Shown here one piece after another: positions 1-12,135 of a stretch of 64,000 nt of DNA. Source of the stretch: Cliona cf. orientalis (Eukaryota; Porifera; Demospongiae; Clionaida; Clionaidae); contig OZ005691.1 in the NCBI GenBank assembly GCA_963930775.1, positions 5,887,000 through 5,950,999 of the forward strand, written 5' to 3'. Made by a program: the position numbers and the translations under genes. How positions within the stretch are numbered: the first letter of the stretch is position 1; each line of letters begins with the position of its first letter. The notes beneath the pieces are model-generated. The model was given only the letters and a program-made list of their open reading frames with translations, ran no database searches and was not told the DNA's origin.

Positions 1-1754
1 ATTTGCATTATCTCAGGTCCTGGGCACTACCCGCACTTACATGTATACCATGTGTCTAAAATTTGTACATGGAATCAAAGTACAATAATAATAATATGGT
101 GCTATCACCATAATAATTATAGCAACTTTATCTCGATGGATGTCACCTGGCCCGTTTTAAACATGCTCACATCTTTTGTGACCTTTTCATCATCTACAAT
201 TATTTTCTGCATTACAAAACTTCTATGGATACACAATAATTATTACTAATATTATAGTGTTATGCTATTATAGATATGCAACATTCATGATAATTTGGAC
301 CCAAAAGTTATAAGGTGCACATAGATGTCAGATATATTATCATAATAATTATCATACTGGAATATACACAGCCTTGCATACAACTTTAATGTCACCACCC
401 ACTTAGATTGAATTAGGTACATGCACACACACTTCAAGACTGTGCAAAGGTCACTACACCAATGCACAGACATCTGGTCCCAAATCACTGGTCACTGCAA
501 TAATACTTATGGCATAATTATGATTACTGATAAGCTACTATAATATCTCACATCTTGGTACTGCTGTTTACTTGTGGTGTGGGTTCATACTTGACATCTC
601 TACAGCACTTCTGAGGGCGATAAGATAGCTTATTTCACATGCTTGAAGAAATCTTAATTTTACCTAATACACTCACTGACAGACTACTGGTGAGTGGCAA
701 ACTTAATGCTCATAGGTGGATCAAAATAGCCTCTTACTTAGTCTATTCTAATCTATCTTGTTATGCTAATGTACATGTGATAAGAATTATGTGCATGATA
801 ATAATTATGATACTCTTTGTGTAAACTGAGCAATTTATGTGCCAACTTAAATGAACTTCACTTCTCTTGCTGTACACATAATAATAAGCCAGTTGCATGT
901 GCAATCTGAGAACAGGAATGTGCACAGCCTTAATTGTGCACCAATGCATGCCTTACATAAAATTGAATACATGCACACTTCAGGAAATAGGACAAGTGAA
1001 GTGGGCACAGCAGCAATTGAGATTTCTGGTCCTAAATGACTAGTACTGTACAGGTCACTTGTACTGCACTTGTGGCATGAGGCTTTGGCCACTACTCACA
1101 TTATGGGCCTGCTGTTCACATGTGGTGTGGCTTCTTCGCTTATCTCTGCAGCACTTTTGAGATTGGATGTCTAAGAAGGAGATAAGATCCACCCAATAAA
1201 TGAACACCAGCCCAACCCACACTGTAGTGAAGGGATATTGTAAGCCAGATCAATATCATGGCCTTTAATATGCATTAGACTATCATGGACTGCTTGTGTA
1301 TCCTGTAAACTGCATCATGCAGAACAAAAATTTAATTGCTAGGCTACTGCCAGCAAAGTGCAGTAAAGACAACACTAATACTAGCAAGTACCTGTAATGC
1401 ATCCAGAAACAACAGTACAATTTCATGCTCTTCCCGATATTAAATTTTACACTGTCACTTGCTTTTATACAAGCACTGTGATAACTCTGGTACACTGACA
1501 AATGGATGTAATGTATGGCAGGACCCTTGACTTGTGTACTATCATCAATTTACTGCCAAGTAATCACATGGTGGTCACCAACACCACACATACACACTTC
1601 ATTGAGTGATGCACGTGGGTGTAAAGGTAGGAATTGGAATTCATGATACTGACGACCATTTACCAACTTCTCGCGATTGGTAATGGTCGTCAGTCCTTGA
1701 CGCCCATTACCAGTTTGCACGTTGACAGCAAATACACCACTGATACATGACAAG
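1..1754. other. Intergenic region with a diverged local duplication
   Basis: No coding exon is recognisable. The segments near 360-640 and 895-1195 resemble each other: both have the motif order 'acatgcacac..ttca', 'tctggtcc..aaat', 'ctgctgtt.ac.tgtggtg' and 'tctc..cagcacttttgag', so they are an old local duplication. Around 1648-1696 a short inverted repeat (actgacgaccatttacca against tggtaatggtcgtcagt) could form a hairpin just upstream of the CEP20 start. Small ORFs here are not preserved between the two copies and are treated as chance. Confidence 0.5.
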
Positions 1755-3672
1755 ATGCAGTCCAATGCGCAGGATTTGAAATCAGGTAGGTGGATCATTG
1801 ATCATACTGCTGTAATCTCATGCCTTCTCAATTCGTTCAGCCTTGAGGGATGTTCTTGAGAGTCGTGGGGTGATGGGAGACTTGCGGGCCAAAATGAGAA
1901 CAGAGGTGTTTCGTGCTCTAGATGATGAGGTAAACTGACACTATACTTTTGTTAAGATACGTAACTTGATATGGCACAGGGAGCTGGATGCTGGTGGCTA
2001 TATTGTGTGCCATGCATGGAAGGGGTATATTATGTGGTCCGCTATGTATATACGTACCCTGTACTTCCATTTGCGATGGCAATCAAAATTTTTGACACCA
2101 AAATTTGCTCTTGATCACTTGATTCTGCTTTGAAGCATCCCAGGATCTCTTGATAAATTTTACACTTGATCATTCGACATTTGGAATGTTCAGTAGAGCT
2201 AATGAACCTCTTGTTGTGTATACTAAATGCGTATGATGCATTTGCAGTCAAGTTTGTGCTAAACTGTGAAGACATACTCGTGACGTGCACACTGTGCAAA
2301 GTGCCCAGCCCCCTTCTCACACGTGCATGAAGGGGGCTGGGTTCAAGATCTCGAGACTAGCTATAGACACAATATAGTTGACAGTGAAATATATACACGT
2401 ATGCTATAACTCGATGTTGTATTGGTCTATACATGGTGGTATGAAATTTTCATTTTGATCGTAATATTTTGGCCTAAATTCTATCTTGATCCTTTGATTG
2501 ACGCTTGCCAGTGTGCTTGATCCTTTGATTTCGCTTTGATCGCCGTCACAGATGGAAGTACAGGGCATATTGCTGTGGCCACCCCTTGCCATGCATCGAG
2601 GTTGGTATTTTGTATGTAAACCACTTCTGCCAAGAACTCATTAATTGGGATAATCAGATACTCTCTATGTAAATGACAAAGGGATATAAATAGATCTGTA
2701 AACACATGAGCAGTCGGTGTGGACCAGAGGGATAAAATCACGTCTATCCTTAAGTATTATCAGCTGCACCTTTTATTGAATCAAGCTTAAGTGCTGTAGT
2801 ATTTTGTCATTAACGAAAAATTATTATGCTAATTTTTGTCCTCATTTTTCCACCAATTTTTTTCTGAAAACAAAGGTAGCTGGGCTTGGCGAAGTTTTTA
2901 TGCTTGAGTGCATGTATGGCAGCTACCTCCACTCTCTACCGCCCCTATTCTTCAGGGTTAGCGCGATCATAAACTAAGCAAAATGACCAGTACAATAGGT
3001 GCAGTCAGAAGGTGCCTGAAATAGTCTCAATAATCGACTTCAGTGCGCATGAATTGGGTTTTGGAAATTAATGAAGTGTGCATATAGCCAATTAATATTA
3101 TACTTTATACCTGTGTTGTTGCAGGGCAGTGCTAAACCAGAGTTGTGTCGAGAGAATTTACTGCTGAATGAACTGATCAGAGAATACCTCACCTTCAATG
3201 ACTACAAATACACATCCTCTGTCCTCTTAACAGGTACAGCTGAAATAATAATAATTATTAACCCTCGGCATACATGTGCTGGAAGGAATATTGTGTTAAC
3301 CTTAAATTTTTGCGTGTGTATCTATATAGCATTCATTCAATGCATGCAGAGTCTGGACAACCTCAGGAGCCATTAGAGCGATCGTTCTTGCTTAAAGAGC
3401 TAAACCTTCACCCAGACACTGACGATAAAGTGTAAGACTAGATGAAACTTTATTAGATCCTAGAACAATACTATTACTGTTCTGTATGTACATACACGAA
3501 TAGTCCCCTTCTGTATCACATTCTAACGATGATGATGAGGACTCCTCCAGAGCTGCATCATCGTGCTGAGGGGGATAAACCGAGTTCCAGCCATTCCACT
3601 AGTGCACCACAAGTAACAGTACGTAACAAATGCACTATTGAAGAACCAAGTATCTCAAATAGTTCATGTTAG
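1755..3672 (+). CDS. CEP20: CEP20 (FOPNL/FOR20) centrosomal LisH protein, five exons
   Basis: Exons 1755-1785, 1841-1929, 3125-3233, 3350-3431 and 3504-3672 join in phase to 160 codons (159 residues; human CEP20 has 174). All introns are GT-AG and the first is only 55 bp. The product carries the family signature: an N-terminal helix with LRAKMRTEVFRALDDE (about residues 25-40), then the LisH-containing block ENLLLNELIREYL followed by KYTSSVLL, then ESGQP, and PLLYHIL near residue 105. CEP20 is a centriolar satellite/basal-body protein needed for cilium assembly. The last exon reads through to a TAG after a Ser-rich tail; an internal donor at 3613 is possible but unnecessary. Possible poly(A) signals AATAAA lie at 3862 and 3866. 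The start is the only ATG in phase that gives the usual MxxxxxLK leader. Confidence 0.9.
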
Positions 3673-3861
3673 AATTTATGACCTTGCTTATTCTCTCTAC
3701 TTCCTGTCCACTTTATCCGATTTTATTATTAATGAAAAATGAAATGAAACCCTGGATTCTAATTAGAGTGCGTTTGCCATAGTCTCGGTGCAATGTACGC
3801 CCACACAATCCAGTTCAACCTACTGAGTCAGCAAAAACAATATTACAATATTATGATAAAC

Positions 3862-3871
3862 AATAAATAAA
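3862..3871 (+). terminator. Possible poly(A) signal of CEP20
   Basis: Two overlapping AATAAA hexamers lie about 190 bp after the CEP20 stop codon, a reasonable 3'-UTR length for such a compact gene. Confidence 0.4.
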
Positions 3872-3991
3872 ATTAATGTACATTCTGTGAAATCGTGACC
3901 ATCCTCCCCTGGGCATAATCTTAAGAGCATAGTAAATCTTGTTATAATAATTTTATTATATTACTGATTGCAATATCACACCAGATGACTA

Positions 3992-4048
3992 TTATTAACC
4001 CTCGGCGCATGCGCGAGGGTTACGGTAGTCGTTCTGTGTGTGTGTGTG

Positions 4049-4079
<31 letters not shown>

Positions 4080-4652
4080 TACCATGCTAACTGCTACATA
4101 CCTCGTCTGCGAGTCCAAATTGCGATGTTATAAGGTTCTTTATGGCGTTCCAAACTCATGATTTGTGTGGATTTCGTAGAGAACGCTTTGTTCGCTAGTT
4201 TTGGAGTCATTTGCTGATTCTAAGCTTCTCCGATCTCGGCCAGCTAACTTTTCGTATAAATAGAACGCTGGGTGTGTCGCACTATATACGGCATAGGCCT
4301 AATAGTTATACGCATGCGCAAGAGTTACGAAGGCGGGGTCAGGGGCATATGGATGAGATGTATTAAGTTGGCAAAAATAGCAACCAGCAGCGTTGAGCTG
4401 GTTGGCTGAGTGTACTAAGGCTGGTGCTGGTGGAGAGGTGGTCATGGGTTCGAATCCCGCTTGATCTTTGAATTTTTTTTTTTTTTTTTTCTTCCACTTT
4501 CGAAAATTTTCTAAGCTTTTTTGGTGGGCTAGTTTACCGGTACTCAAAGCACTAACTTTTAGACACAGCCTAATATTATACAATCATCTTTATAACTACC
4601 TGCGTAGTATAATGTCATTACTATAAATCTGACAGCGCCGAGGGTTTAGCAC
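3992..4652 (+). mobile_element. AACCCTCGGC-terminated element, copy 1 (with tRNA-like SINE inside)
   Basis: It starts with taaccctcggcgcatgcgcg and ends with gcgccgagggttta, a short terminal inverted repeat. After the start come a (TG)n/(TCTG)n microsatellite (4034-4080) and about 230 bp shared with copies at 5709 and, inverted, at 43285-43912. The last 80 bp (cctgcgtagtataatgtcat..) are shared with the inverted copy only. The middle is private to this copy and contains a tRNA-derived segment. No transposase is encoded, so it is a non-autonomous element or a composite of repeats. Confidence 0.65.
4388..4494 (+). repeat. tRNA-derived SINE-like segment
   Basis: An A-box-like ggctgagtgtactaaggc (compare GGCCGAGTGGTTAAGGC of serine/leucine tRNAs) is followed about 35 bp later by a perfect B box, GGTTCGAATCC. 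The tail is a run of 19 or more T. The acceptor stem does not pair, so this is not a functional tRNA; it fits a class-II-tRNA-derived SINE that inserted in, or was captured by, the surrounding element. Confidence 0.55.
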
Positions 4653-5013
4653 CAGTGGTGTTCATTAATTTTTGTATGAGAACCATAAGAGCCCATATGC
4701 CAAATAAGGTGCTCCTGATAACCATGTAGCCACACATACAGATGAGAGTAGTATTGTCCCTTGGCCCTTTCAGCATAATAGTATATACATGTAGCGGACT
4801 CCACACGTTTTCAGACCTGGTATATACCCAAAACTCGATATTTTTTTGTTAATGATAAAATTAATGCAAGTGACAGATGGGGCAAACTGATTGCTTGATC
4901 CTTTTATAATACGTGCAGGGAAATTAATTGCCTAAAATGAATGTACATGTACTACACTATAATATAATACTAAAGCGGGAATTTTGTGAGGGTCCAATTT
5001 TAGTTTTAGTAGA

Positions 5014-5208
5014 TATCGTATTTCAGTCCTTCTAATTATTCGGCACCCTTTACCGAATGGTTGAAAATAGGTTGTCAGGCATACATGTATATTATGCTAT
5101 ACATGGGAATAAAATTTGCATGCAGATGGAATATTGAATACGTTAACCTCTAAGATTACAGAGTAATACTATTATTTTCATGCTGAATTTTTTATAATAA
5201 ATACAGTA
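5014..5208. mobile_element. Diverged copy of the TTCTTCTAAAAATTCGGC inverted-repeat family
   Basis: The internal sequence ccttctaattattcggcacc and the end 'catgctgaatttttt.ataa' match the well-preserved element at 8056-8264. A relic occurs at the equivalent place in duplication copy B (11720-11830), so this insertion predates the segmental duplication. Confidence 0.55.
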
Positions 5209-5708
5209 ATTACAAACAAATTGTCTAAATTAGTACATAAGGGGTGTGATAATATGCAGCAGAAAAACCTAACCTGAAGATTAAGGGTAAAGGTTGGCTA
5301 TCTGTACGTTTGTTGCTATAATTATGATATTACCATACTCGCTCTAATTATCCAAATGGCCAAAAAATTAATAATTATTAATATTGTCATTCAGCATTAA
5401 ATAGAATGTATATAAATTTAACCAATGGCTTTTCAAGTGTAAAATAGAGTGGATCCAGTGAAAGAAATGGAGAAAGCACTAGCAAAGAAGAAACAGCAGT
5501 CGATGTCCAACTATAGGTTTATCGTCATCAGCTCTAGAGCTCCATTGTCACTGCATGTGCTCTGAGCGATAGCAAAATGATCGCCGTCTGTGTATATCTG
5601 TGCTGTCTGGTAGCCAAACTCTTTGATGAATGTGGAAGAGTTATCTTGAGTGCTGTACTGTGTAGCCATTTGGTTGATTAGAGCGGGTGAGAAAATAAGA
5701 AATTGTAT

Positions 5709-6677
5709 TATTAACCCTCGGCGCATGCGCCGCAGGGTTACTGTAGTTGTTCTGTGTGTCATTCTGTCTGTCTGTTACCACGCTAGCTGCTACATACCTC
5801 GTTTGCGAGTCCAATTTGCGGTGTTATAAGGTTCCTTATGACGTTCCAAACGCATGTTTTGTGTGGATTTCGCCGAAAACTCTTTGTTCACCAGTTTTGG
5901 CGTCATTTGCTGATTCTAAGCTTCTTGGCTTTTCCAGGCTTCCGCTGGTATGCCTCTACGTATAAATAGAATATTGTGTGTCATGCGCTATATACGGTAA
6001 GTTTCTAATCCTCAGTGCATGCATGCGCAGTAGGATAATTGTTGATGCTCAGTCACCGCCGCCTTCTTCGCTCGCTGGCGGAGCTTTCGATGGATCCGGG
6101 ATGAAGCTGACGACTAGTCTGTGTGCCAGCCCCTTTCTCTTCTTGTGAAGGGGCTGGCATCCAGACTAGCCGACGACAGTGGTGGCTTCCTTTCAACTCA
6201 AAGAGTAAGTAGCTATACTTGTAGTAGATGACTAGCTCATCACTGATTGGAGCACTGTGGCAGCGCTGATTTGGCCGGCAAGACAGTTATTTGCTTGCAT
6301 ATGGTCATTGTCCTCAAGGACTCCTGGAGGCTGGAAGCTGACTTGATGCATGTAGGCAATGCCATGAGTGTGTGGGCGAGACAGGAAAGTTATAGCTACT
6401 TACACAGCAGTGTTATTCCTCGGTGCGTTGCATGACATTAGCTGCATAAGCAGGAGATGACAATACAATGTTGCATATAGAAAAGGATAAAGGACCCACT
6501 GCATGAGGGCTGGGGGTGAGGCTGACTCAAGGTTTATAATGGCTCACAGCAGCAACAACCTTGATGTACTCACAGTGTAGCTATCGAATTCGGTCCCAGC
6601 CCTTTAGCTACCCCCTTTTCTGCATGCAACTGTTGAACCATAATATAGCTAATGCCATGCAACGCGCCGAGGGTTTA
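5709..6677 (+). mobile_element. AACCCTCGGC-terminated element, copy 2
   Basis: Begins attaaccctcggcgcatgcg and ends acgcgccgagggttta. The first 280 bp match copies 1 and 3; the remaining 690 bp are private and include a foldback (gccagcccc..ggggctggc, 6124-6159). The surrounding duplication copy B lacks this block: sequence near 5330 continues directly into sequence like 6770 at about 11910. The block therefore inserted in copy A or was lost cleanly from copy B. Small ORFs inside are not conserved in the other copies. Confidence 0.6.
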
Positions 6678-6992
6678 GTGCTCGAGAGAGCTCTAGTTTA
6701 AACTTGCCATTCAGGCTATTAGAATGTTTGAATATAATTAAAGAAAGTACGATATTATAGTGGTATAGTTTTATAGCTGAATTTAATGCTAAATTAATGT
6801 GCTAGATACTAGACTACATGCTTTTTGTTTTAGTTCTATTTGATACATAGCTATACTAGCTATTGTGTTTTGTAAAGAGCTAATCATTCAAATTAATAAA
6901 CTTGTCTGTTAATACACTTCAGTTCTCTTGTCAGTGATAGTTTGTATCAGGTGTACATGTCCAACGATAAACATTCATTTTGAATCACTGCT
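6678..6992. other. Downstream flank of the first secreted-protein gene
   Basis: AT-rich sequence shared with 11920-12135 in duplication copy B (for example gtgctagatactagactaca). It would hold the 3' UTR of the minus-strand gene at 6993. Nothing else is visible. Confidence 0.4.
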
Positions 6993-7628
6993 TCATCCAA
7001 CTTGTATGGGCAGCTTGGCTTGATCTGTGAAACAAAAAGTAAGCATGGCTCTCCTCCTATAGTTATAAAAGATGATATACTTACAGGATGTTTCAATAAT
7101 ATTATTATTATTTGACAGCGTCATACCTTGAATAAGATGATCACAAATCACAATTGGTATTCTGTGGGCTATCCGGACATGGCAGATAGTCCAGTCAGCT
7201 GAATTTATTTCTGAAGTCCAATCCCATAGATCCTGATTTTCCTTTTGCTTTTTGCTTTCAGGCCAATCTAAATCAGCAATATCCCTCGGACATTCCTTCA
7301 ACTCGTAGGGCTTCTTAAGACATCCAACTGGTACTACTCGATAGCAGTATCCACTCTCTTTGGTATTATAGAGGTATTGCATGCATGCATGGCCAGCTTT
7401 GACTTAATGTACTATAGTGGGAAATATATTATACTTAGTCTGGTTAAGTTTACCTCTAGAATATTGTCTGTCCCAAAATGTCACAAGGATTGATGTTCCC
7501 TTTGGTGATTTGATCACGTGATCGACTCTTCGGTCAAGCCGCAAGGTAGGGTCTGAAGTTGCTTTTCCCTCTCTTTCCAGACAAAATATAAGTGTAATTA
7601 CAAGCCAAATTATAGCGATTCTCTCCAT
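6993..7628 (-). CDS. Small secreted cysteine-containing protein, duplicate 1
   Basis: Three exons on the minus strand: 7628-7454, 7357-7127 and 7024-6993, all phase-1 GT-AG junctions, joining to 145 codons plus stop. Residues 1-24 form a signal peptide (MERIAIIWLVITLIFCLERE..). The mature part has five cysteines (GYCYR, VGCLKK, KECPRD, TICHV, VICDH), a basic SPKGTSILVTFW stretch, and an acidic tryptophan-rich middle (DLDWPESKK, DLWDWTSE). The product is probably exported. I do not recognise the family and assign no function. The ATG at 7626-7628 is used because an in-frame GTG just before it is not a eukaryotic start. The second copy at 12136 keeps the same exon lengths (175, 231, 32), strong evidence that the model is right. 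Confidence 0.75.
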
Positions 7629-8055
7629 CACAGCGGGCCTGGATTGTTGACTTTGTCGTTTGGTCCAATTTACAAAGATTTTTGCTGCAGATGTGCTAGG
7701 CTAAGCTTATCTAGAGTTTCAAGTTGTAGACAATTTGTTATTGTGCATTTACTGACAATTTGCCTCGTTGTAGTTGTGGCATGGTAATACACGCCTGTCA
7801 TACCTTCCCAAGGTTCTTATAATAGAGTAATAATTGTCATTAGAGTATACTATGCTTAAGTTAATAATAAATACTTTATTACAAATTTGGATTGTGGAGT
7901 TTGCAAAAATTGACTCCAAGTGTCGCAAAAAGCTGGAAGAATTTTAAAGTCAGTGTATGTTTTATCATGATGATGGGAATGTGTATTAGTTACTGTGTGA
8001 GCTTGAGATGGCAACAATGGCAGTATGGCCCAAGAGAAGACTGTATTGTATAATA

Positions 8056-8264
8056 CCATATTTCTTCTAAAAATTCGGCCCTTCTAATTATTCGGCACCC
8101 TTTACCGAATGATTGAAAATAGTCTCTAATTTTTGCAAAGGTCGTCATGCGTATATGCTATAAACGGGAATGGAATGCGCACGCAGACAGAATGCTGAAT
8201 ATTAACCTCTAAAAATTCGGCGAAACTAAATTATTTTCATGCTGAATTTTTAGAAGAAATATGG
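8056..8264. mobile_element. MITE with TTCTTCTAAAAATTCGGC inverted repeats and TA target site
   Basis: Near-perfect terminal inverted repeats of about 24 bp (ccatatttcttctaaaaat.. against ..atttttagaagaaatatgg) flanked by TA on both sides (8054-8055, 8265-8266), the pattern of Tc1/mariner-type MITEs. Internal sequence is non-coding. The corresponding site in duplication copy B (near 13170) reads straight through, so it inserted after the duplication. Confidence 0.75.
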
Positions 8265-10301
8265 TATTACCAGGAGTACATTACAACTTTGTTGTATATA
8301 GCAGTGTTTCTGCTACTATACTTAAAAAGGGGCGCCCTGCCCTGTTTGTGAGTGGCTAGGCTGGTTTGCAATAATGCTGACAGCTGCAACAGTGGTTTGC
8401 ACTGTGGTAGTAGCTCCCAAGTGTTGTGGGTATCTTTGGCTTCCCACAATCAGCTCAGAGACACACTACCAGTGGTTGAGATGTGGTACACAGCACATGC
8501 ACACATAGTAGACTGTGCATACACAGTGACTATCCTAGTGCACATTGCATAAGCCTGTAAAGCAAATCATTCCCTCTTCATGGCCAATATAATATCCATA
8601 ATAATATTCAATGATAGTAATGTTAACACTCAACCACCCTGTTTGAATTCAGTCCTAGAGGAAACACTGTATGTTGGGCCTATCTACATATACCACTAAC
8701 TACCTGAATCTATATGCATGAACACTACAATTTTTGATTGATCAGCTGATACCGATATAGCCAAAAATTTTTGCTGGATGAAAATTTCACCAACCCCACC
8801 ATTATAGAAATAATTTCGTGATGAAATAAAGTTTTACCGGTTGCGGTAAATCTGCTATGCAATGATTAATACTACAGGTTCCGAGATAATTTTTTTTGGC
8901 TAATAGGAGGAGGGTACAGAGAGAAACATGCACATAATTTTGTTGAAGGTGTGAGGCTGATCCTGCTTCACATCTCACTTTGTGCGTGTATGTATGTCTG
9001 TCAATCATACTCTAGAATATTCATTTTCTGTATGTGGCGTACACTACATATACATGTATGTATTGGCTATATAATGTTATGTAGGTTCGATGCATGAGGA
9101 ATTTACTACATACAGATTCGTAACCCTAGTATAATACAACCATCAAGCCTCCATGATTATTATGCATTGTCAAGTATGTTATAGTTCTGCATTGTCCAGA
9201 TGGTACTGATGAGATTATGGTGTTAGTAAAAGGTTGAACAATTTGCATAATTGTTTTAGTGATACAACATAAGTGAACATGTTTTTGGTACCAGTGATTA
9301 AGATTTATGCTTAGAAACACGTTCGTACTATATCCCATCTTCACAATTGCATATAATATTATAGAACTATATTAATCTGCTCACATAATATAGTTATTAT
9401 TGTGGTGAAACTTTTGGTCACACGATATAGAGATCTTCACATTCCATTGATGAGAAAGTACATTTCTTTACCTACTAGCACAGCCGTGTGCAAAGCACAT
9501 GCCTGCTAAAAGTGACCAATAGAAACATACTATTTATGAGGGTGTATCTATTCACTGGACTGGACCACTAGACTGAACTACTGGACTCACCTTTGACCCC
9601 AAAATATTGTAATTTTGCACTGATTGGCAGTCCTAGAATGCTATCACATCCCTTCTCCGGTCGAGAAAACACAGATTTTGTGCCTGCTTGCTCTAAATCA
9701 GATCAGGCATTCATTCGTGACCTTGATCAGTCAACCTGCCATATGCTAGATTGAATAGGGGAATTCCACCCAGAGTACGAGCTCGCCAAAGAAAGCAAAC
9801 TGAGAAAATCGCTGTATATCTTCGATAGTCTATGATCTCTTCCACGCTAGGCTCGAATTCTGGGTCCCAACAATCTTTCCAACATACGAGCTAAACATTT
9901 TGAAGCAGTATTGATAGCAATTACATCATTAGTTTCATCATAGGTTTTCATCATCATTTCATCATCAACTACATCACAATTACCTCCTAGGTTAGCCGAA
10001 TTTTTTTGTTGATTGGGACTCGGGATGTAATATGACCCATATGTACTGACCCACCACACTGTAGAGTTTGTCAGTTTCATTTCATTTTCACAAGGAAGAT
10101 TATGACTAGAAACCAGCCCTTGCCAGGCTGCTACAAAATTGATGTGTGCAAAGATGTCACATAATCATTATTTTTTTCCTACTTTATATGGGTAAACACG
10201 TACATATAAATAGAACACTTTGTTAATACTGTGCTCTCCATCATGGTGTGGATAAAAAAGACAAACTTGAAAGATTAAATTTTGTTATCCAAATCATAAT
10301 A

Positions 10302-10460
10302 CCGTGTTTATGCTAATAGAACCCAAGCTAAAAAAGCAATTTCGATTTATAACTTTCATGTGATTTTCTGGTAAGGTCGTCTTAATCTCCATTAAGATAC
10401 ATGCATTATGAAAATTCCTAGAACGTGAATAGATCTTTCGTTATGTTAGCATAAACACGG
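10302..10460. mobile_element. MITE with ccgtgtttatgctaa inverted repeats and TA target site
   Basis: Ends ccgtgtttatgctaa and ttagcataaacacgg are exact inverted repeats, flanked by TA (10300-10301, 10461-10462). The 159-bp body is non-coding. In duplication copy B the corresponding sequence (ttatccaaac..attattttag, about 15727) has no insert, so filled and empty sites can be compared. Confidence 0.7.
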
Positions 10461-11719
10461 TATCATTTTAGTAGTCATGGCATAATTGTATAAGGGAGTG
10501 TACAATAATATCTATTGCACTCGGGCATTGTTCAAATGCTCCAGACTGAGTATGCCCTACTTGCAATAAGTAAGTTTTCATAGAGTTTTTCTCATTTATT
10601 GGCAAAGAAGACAAAATCTGTAATAATAATATTATGAAAGTGTTTACCCTCTCCATCACATTGTGGTCAGCCAAATGCATTTTACTATAGTAAAGCCCTC
10701 CATCATACTATCCTACTATTATGTAGTACAAGTACAGCAAATACCAATAATTACTACAATGCTTGTGCTTGGGCATTCTGTTTAAGCAAGCCACCTCCTT
10801 ACATCATGCGGCAGGTTTTTAAAGTCTTTAATGTGTGATGATGCCTCAATTCATAAAGCTCAATATTATTACACCGTCCTGGCTACTGCAACAGTTTTAT
10901 TGATCTACTGCAGCAATATTTAGTTTATCCAATTGGGAGTAGCCTTCCAATACTTGGCACTGACCATGAGCCATACGACCCGGCCCTTATCCAAATCCTA
11001 AAATGTTAAACCTTTTACTGATTATCATAAGTAACTACATATATACTATAATCTCATTAACGTGACATGATCTGGGTCACATAATTATTCATTCATGCAT
11101 GTATGGACCTTGCATTAATCCATAATATGTTTGGCATATATAGGAGGGATATGATATTAAATTTTATGCTATACTGGTACAGTGTGATGTATATATAGCC
11201 ATATCCAAACCTATTCCTTTAGCTTCGAAACACATTACTATATAAAAAATAGAATGCTCTGGGCAATGTATACAATGCATGAAATTGCGTTATAAAGTGG
11301 AATCAAAGTCACAGTGTACTATATCAGTAGTTAGGCATACTCTTAAACAGTAACTCTTACGATACCTATATCACTGACTGCATCGTCACTCCAGATAACT
11401 ATTAATTTTTATCTGCTGGCCACATAAAAAAATTATCCCTATGGTAGACGAGAGCAGTATTATCCCTTGGCCCTTTCAGCACAAAGTATTATAGCAGCCT
11501 CCATGCATGCCTTCAGACCTAGTGCCCTAAGCTCCAGATCTAGCAAGTTTTTTTATCAAGATAAATTAATTTTAATGATAACATGCATTGCCAAGGGACA
11601 AATGCATGGTAAACTGATTGCTTGATCCTTTTGCAATAATATGTGCAGGGAATAAAAATTTCCTGAAATGAATATACTACAATATTATAATATAATACTA
11701 AAATCAATTATTTTTAGAC

Positions 11720-11830
11720 ACCGTATTTCTAAAGAATTGATCATTCGGCACTTTTATAGGATGTAAATTCGATGAAGCTCAAGCAATACTAATATTTTCT
11801 TACCGAATTTTAGAAGAAATATTATTGGTA
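11720..11830. mobile_element. Relic of the TTCGGC inverted-repeat MITE in copy B
   Basis: Keeps the ends 'ccgtatttct' and 'gaattttagaagaaat' and the word attcggca, but is shortened to about 110 bp. It lies at the same place relative to the duplicated flanks as the copy at 5014-5208. Confidence 0.45.
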
Positions 11831-12135
11831 TTTAATCACGAATTACCGGCAAATTGTATAATTATGGGTGGTAGTGTGCAGCAGAAAAATTAATGGTTAT
11901 CTTCAATGTTTGTCGCTATAATAGCTGAATTCATGTTTACCATGCTAATGTGCTAGATACTAGACTACATACTTTTATTTCTGTTCAGTTTGATACATAC
12001 TATCTATACTATCTACTAGCTACAGTGTTGTGTAAAGAGCAATTTGTCTGTAAATACACTTCAGTTCCCTTGTCAATGATAGTTTTGCATCAGGTGTCCA
12101 ACGGTAAACTGTAACATTCATTTGTTATCACTGCT

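Larger units (their letters stand above)
4680..10700. repeat. Segmental tandem duplication, copy A
   Basis: Landmarks shared in the same order with 11390-15880: 'cccttggccctttcagca' (4757 / 11464), 'aaactgattgcttgatcctttt' (4882 / 11612), a secreted-protein gene (6993-7628 / 12136-12756), 'gctgatcctgcttcacatctcac' (8956 / 13747), 'gatacaac.taagtgaacatgttt' (9260 / 14031), 'aaccagcccttgcc/actgg' (10111 / 15499) and 'aatatctattgcactc' (10508 / 15767). Copy A is longer because it carries insertions absent from copy B: the element at 5709-6677 and inverted-repeat elements at 8056-8264 and 10302-10460. Exact ends cannot be fixed by eye. Confidence 0.8.
8267..12135. other. Intergenic part of the segmental duplication
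   Basis: No coding exon recognised. It holds the remainder of copy A, the element at 10302-10460, a junction region around 10.7-11.4 kb, and the start of copy B (11390 on) with its relic MITE at 11720-11830. A 77-codon minus-strand ORF at 9847-10080 has no family resemblance and no counterpart in copy B. Confidence 0.4.

Noticed and set aside
9847..10080. 77-codon minus-strand ORF with Asp/Met-rich middle
   Set aside because: No family resemblance, no splice partners, and not present in the second copy of the duplication.
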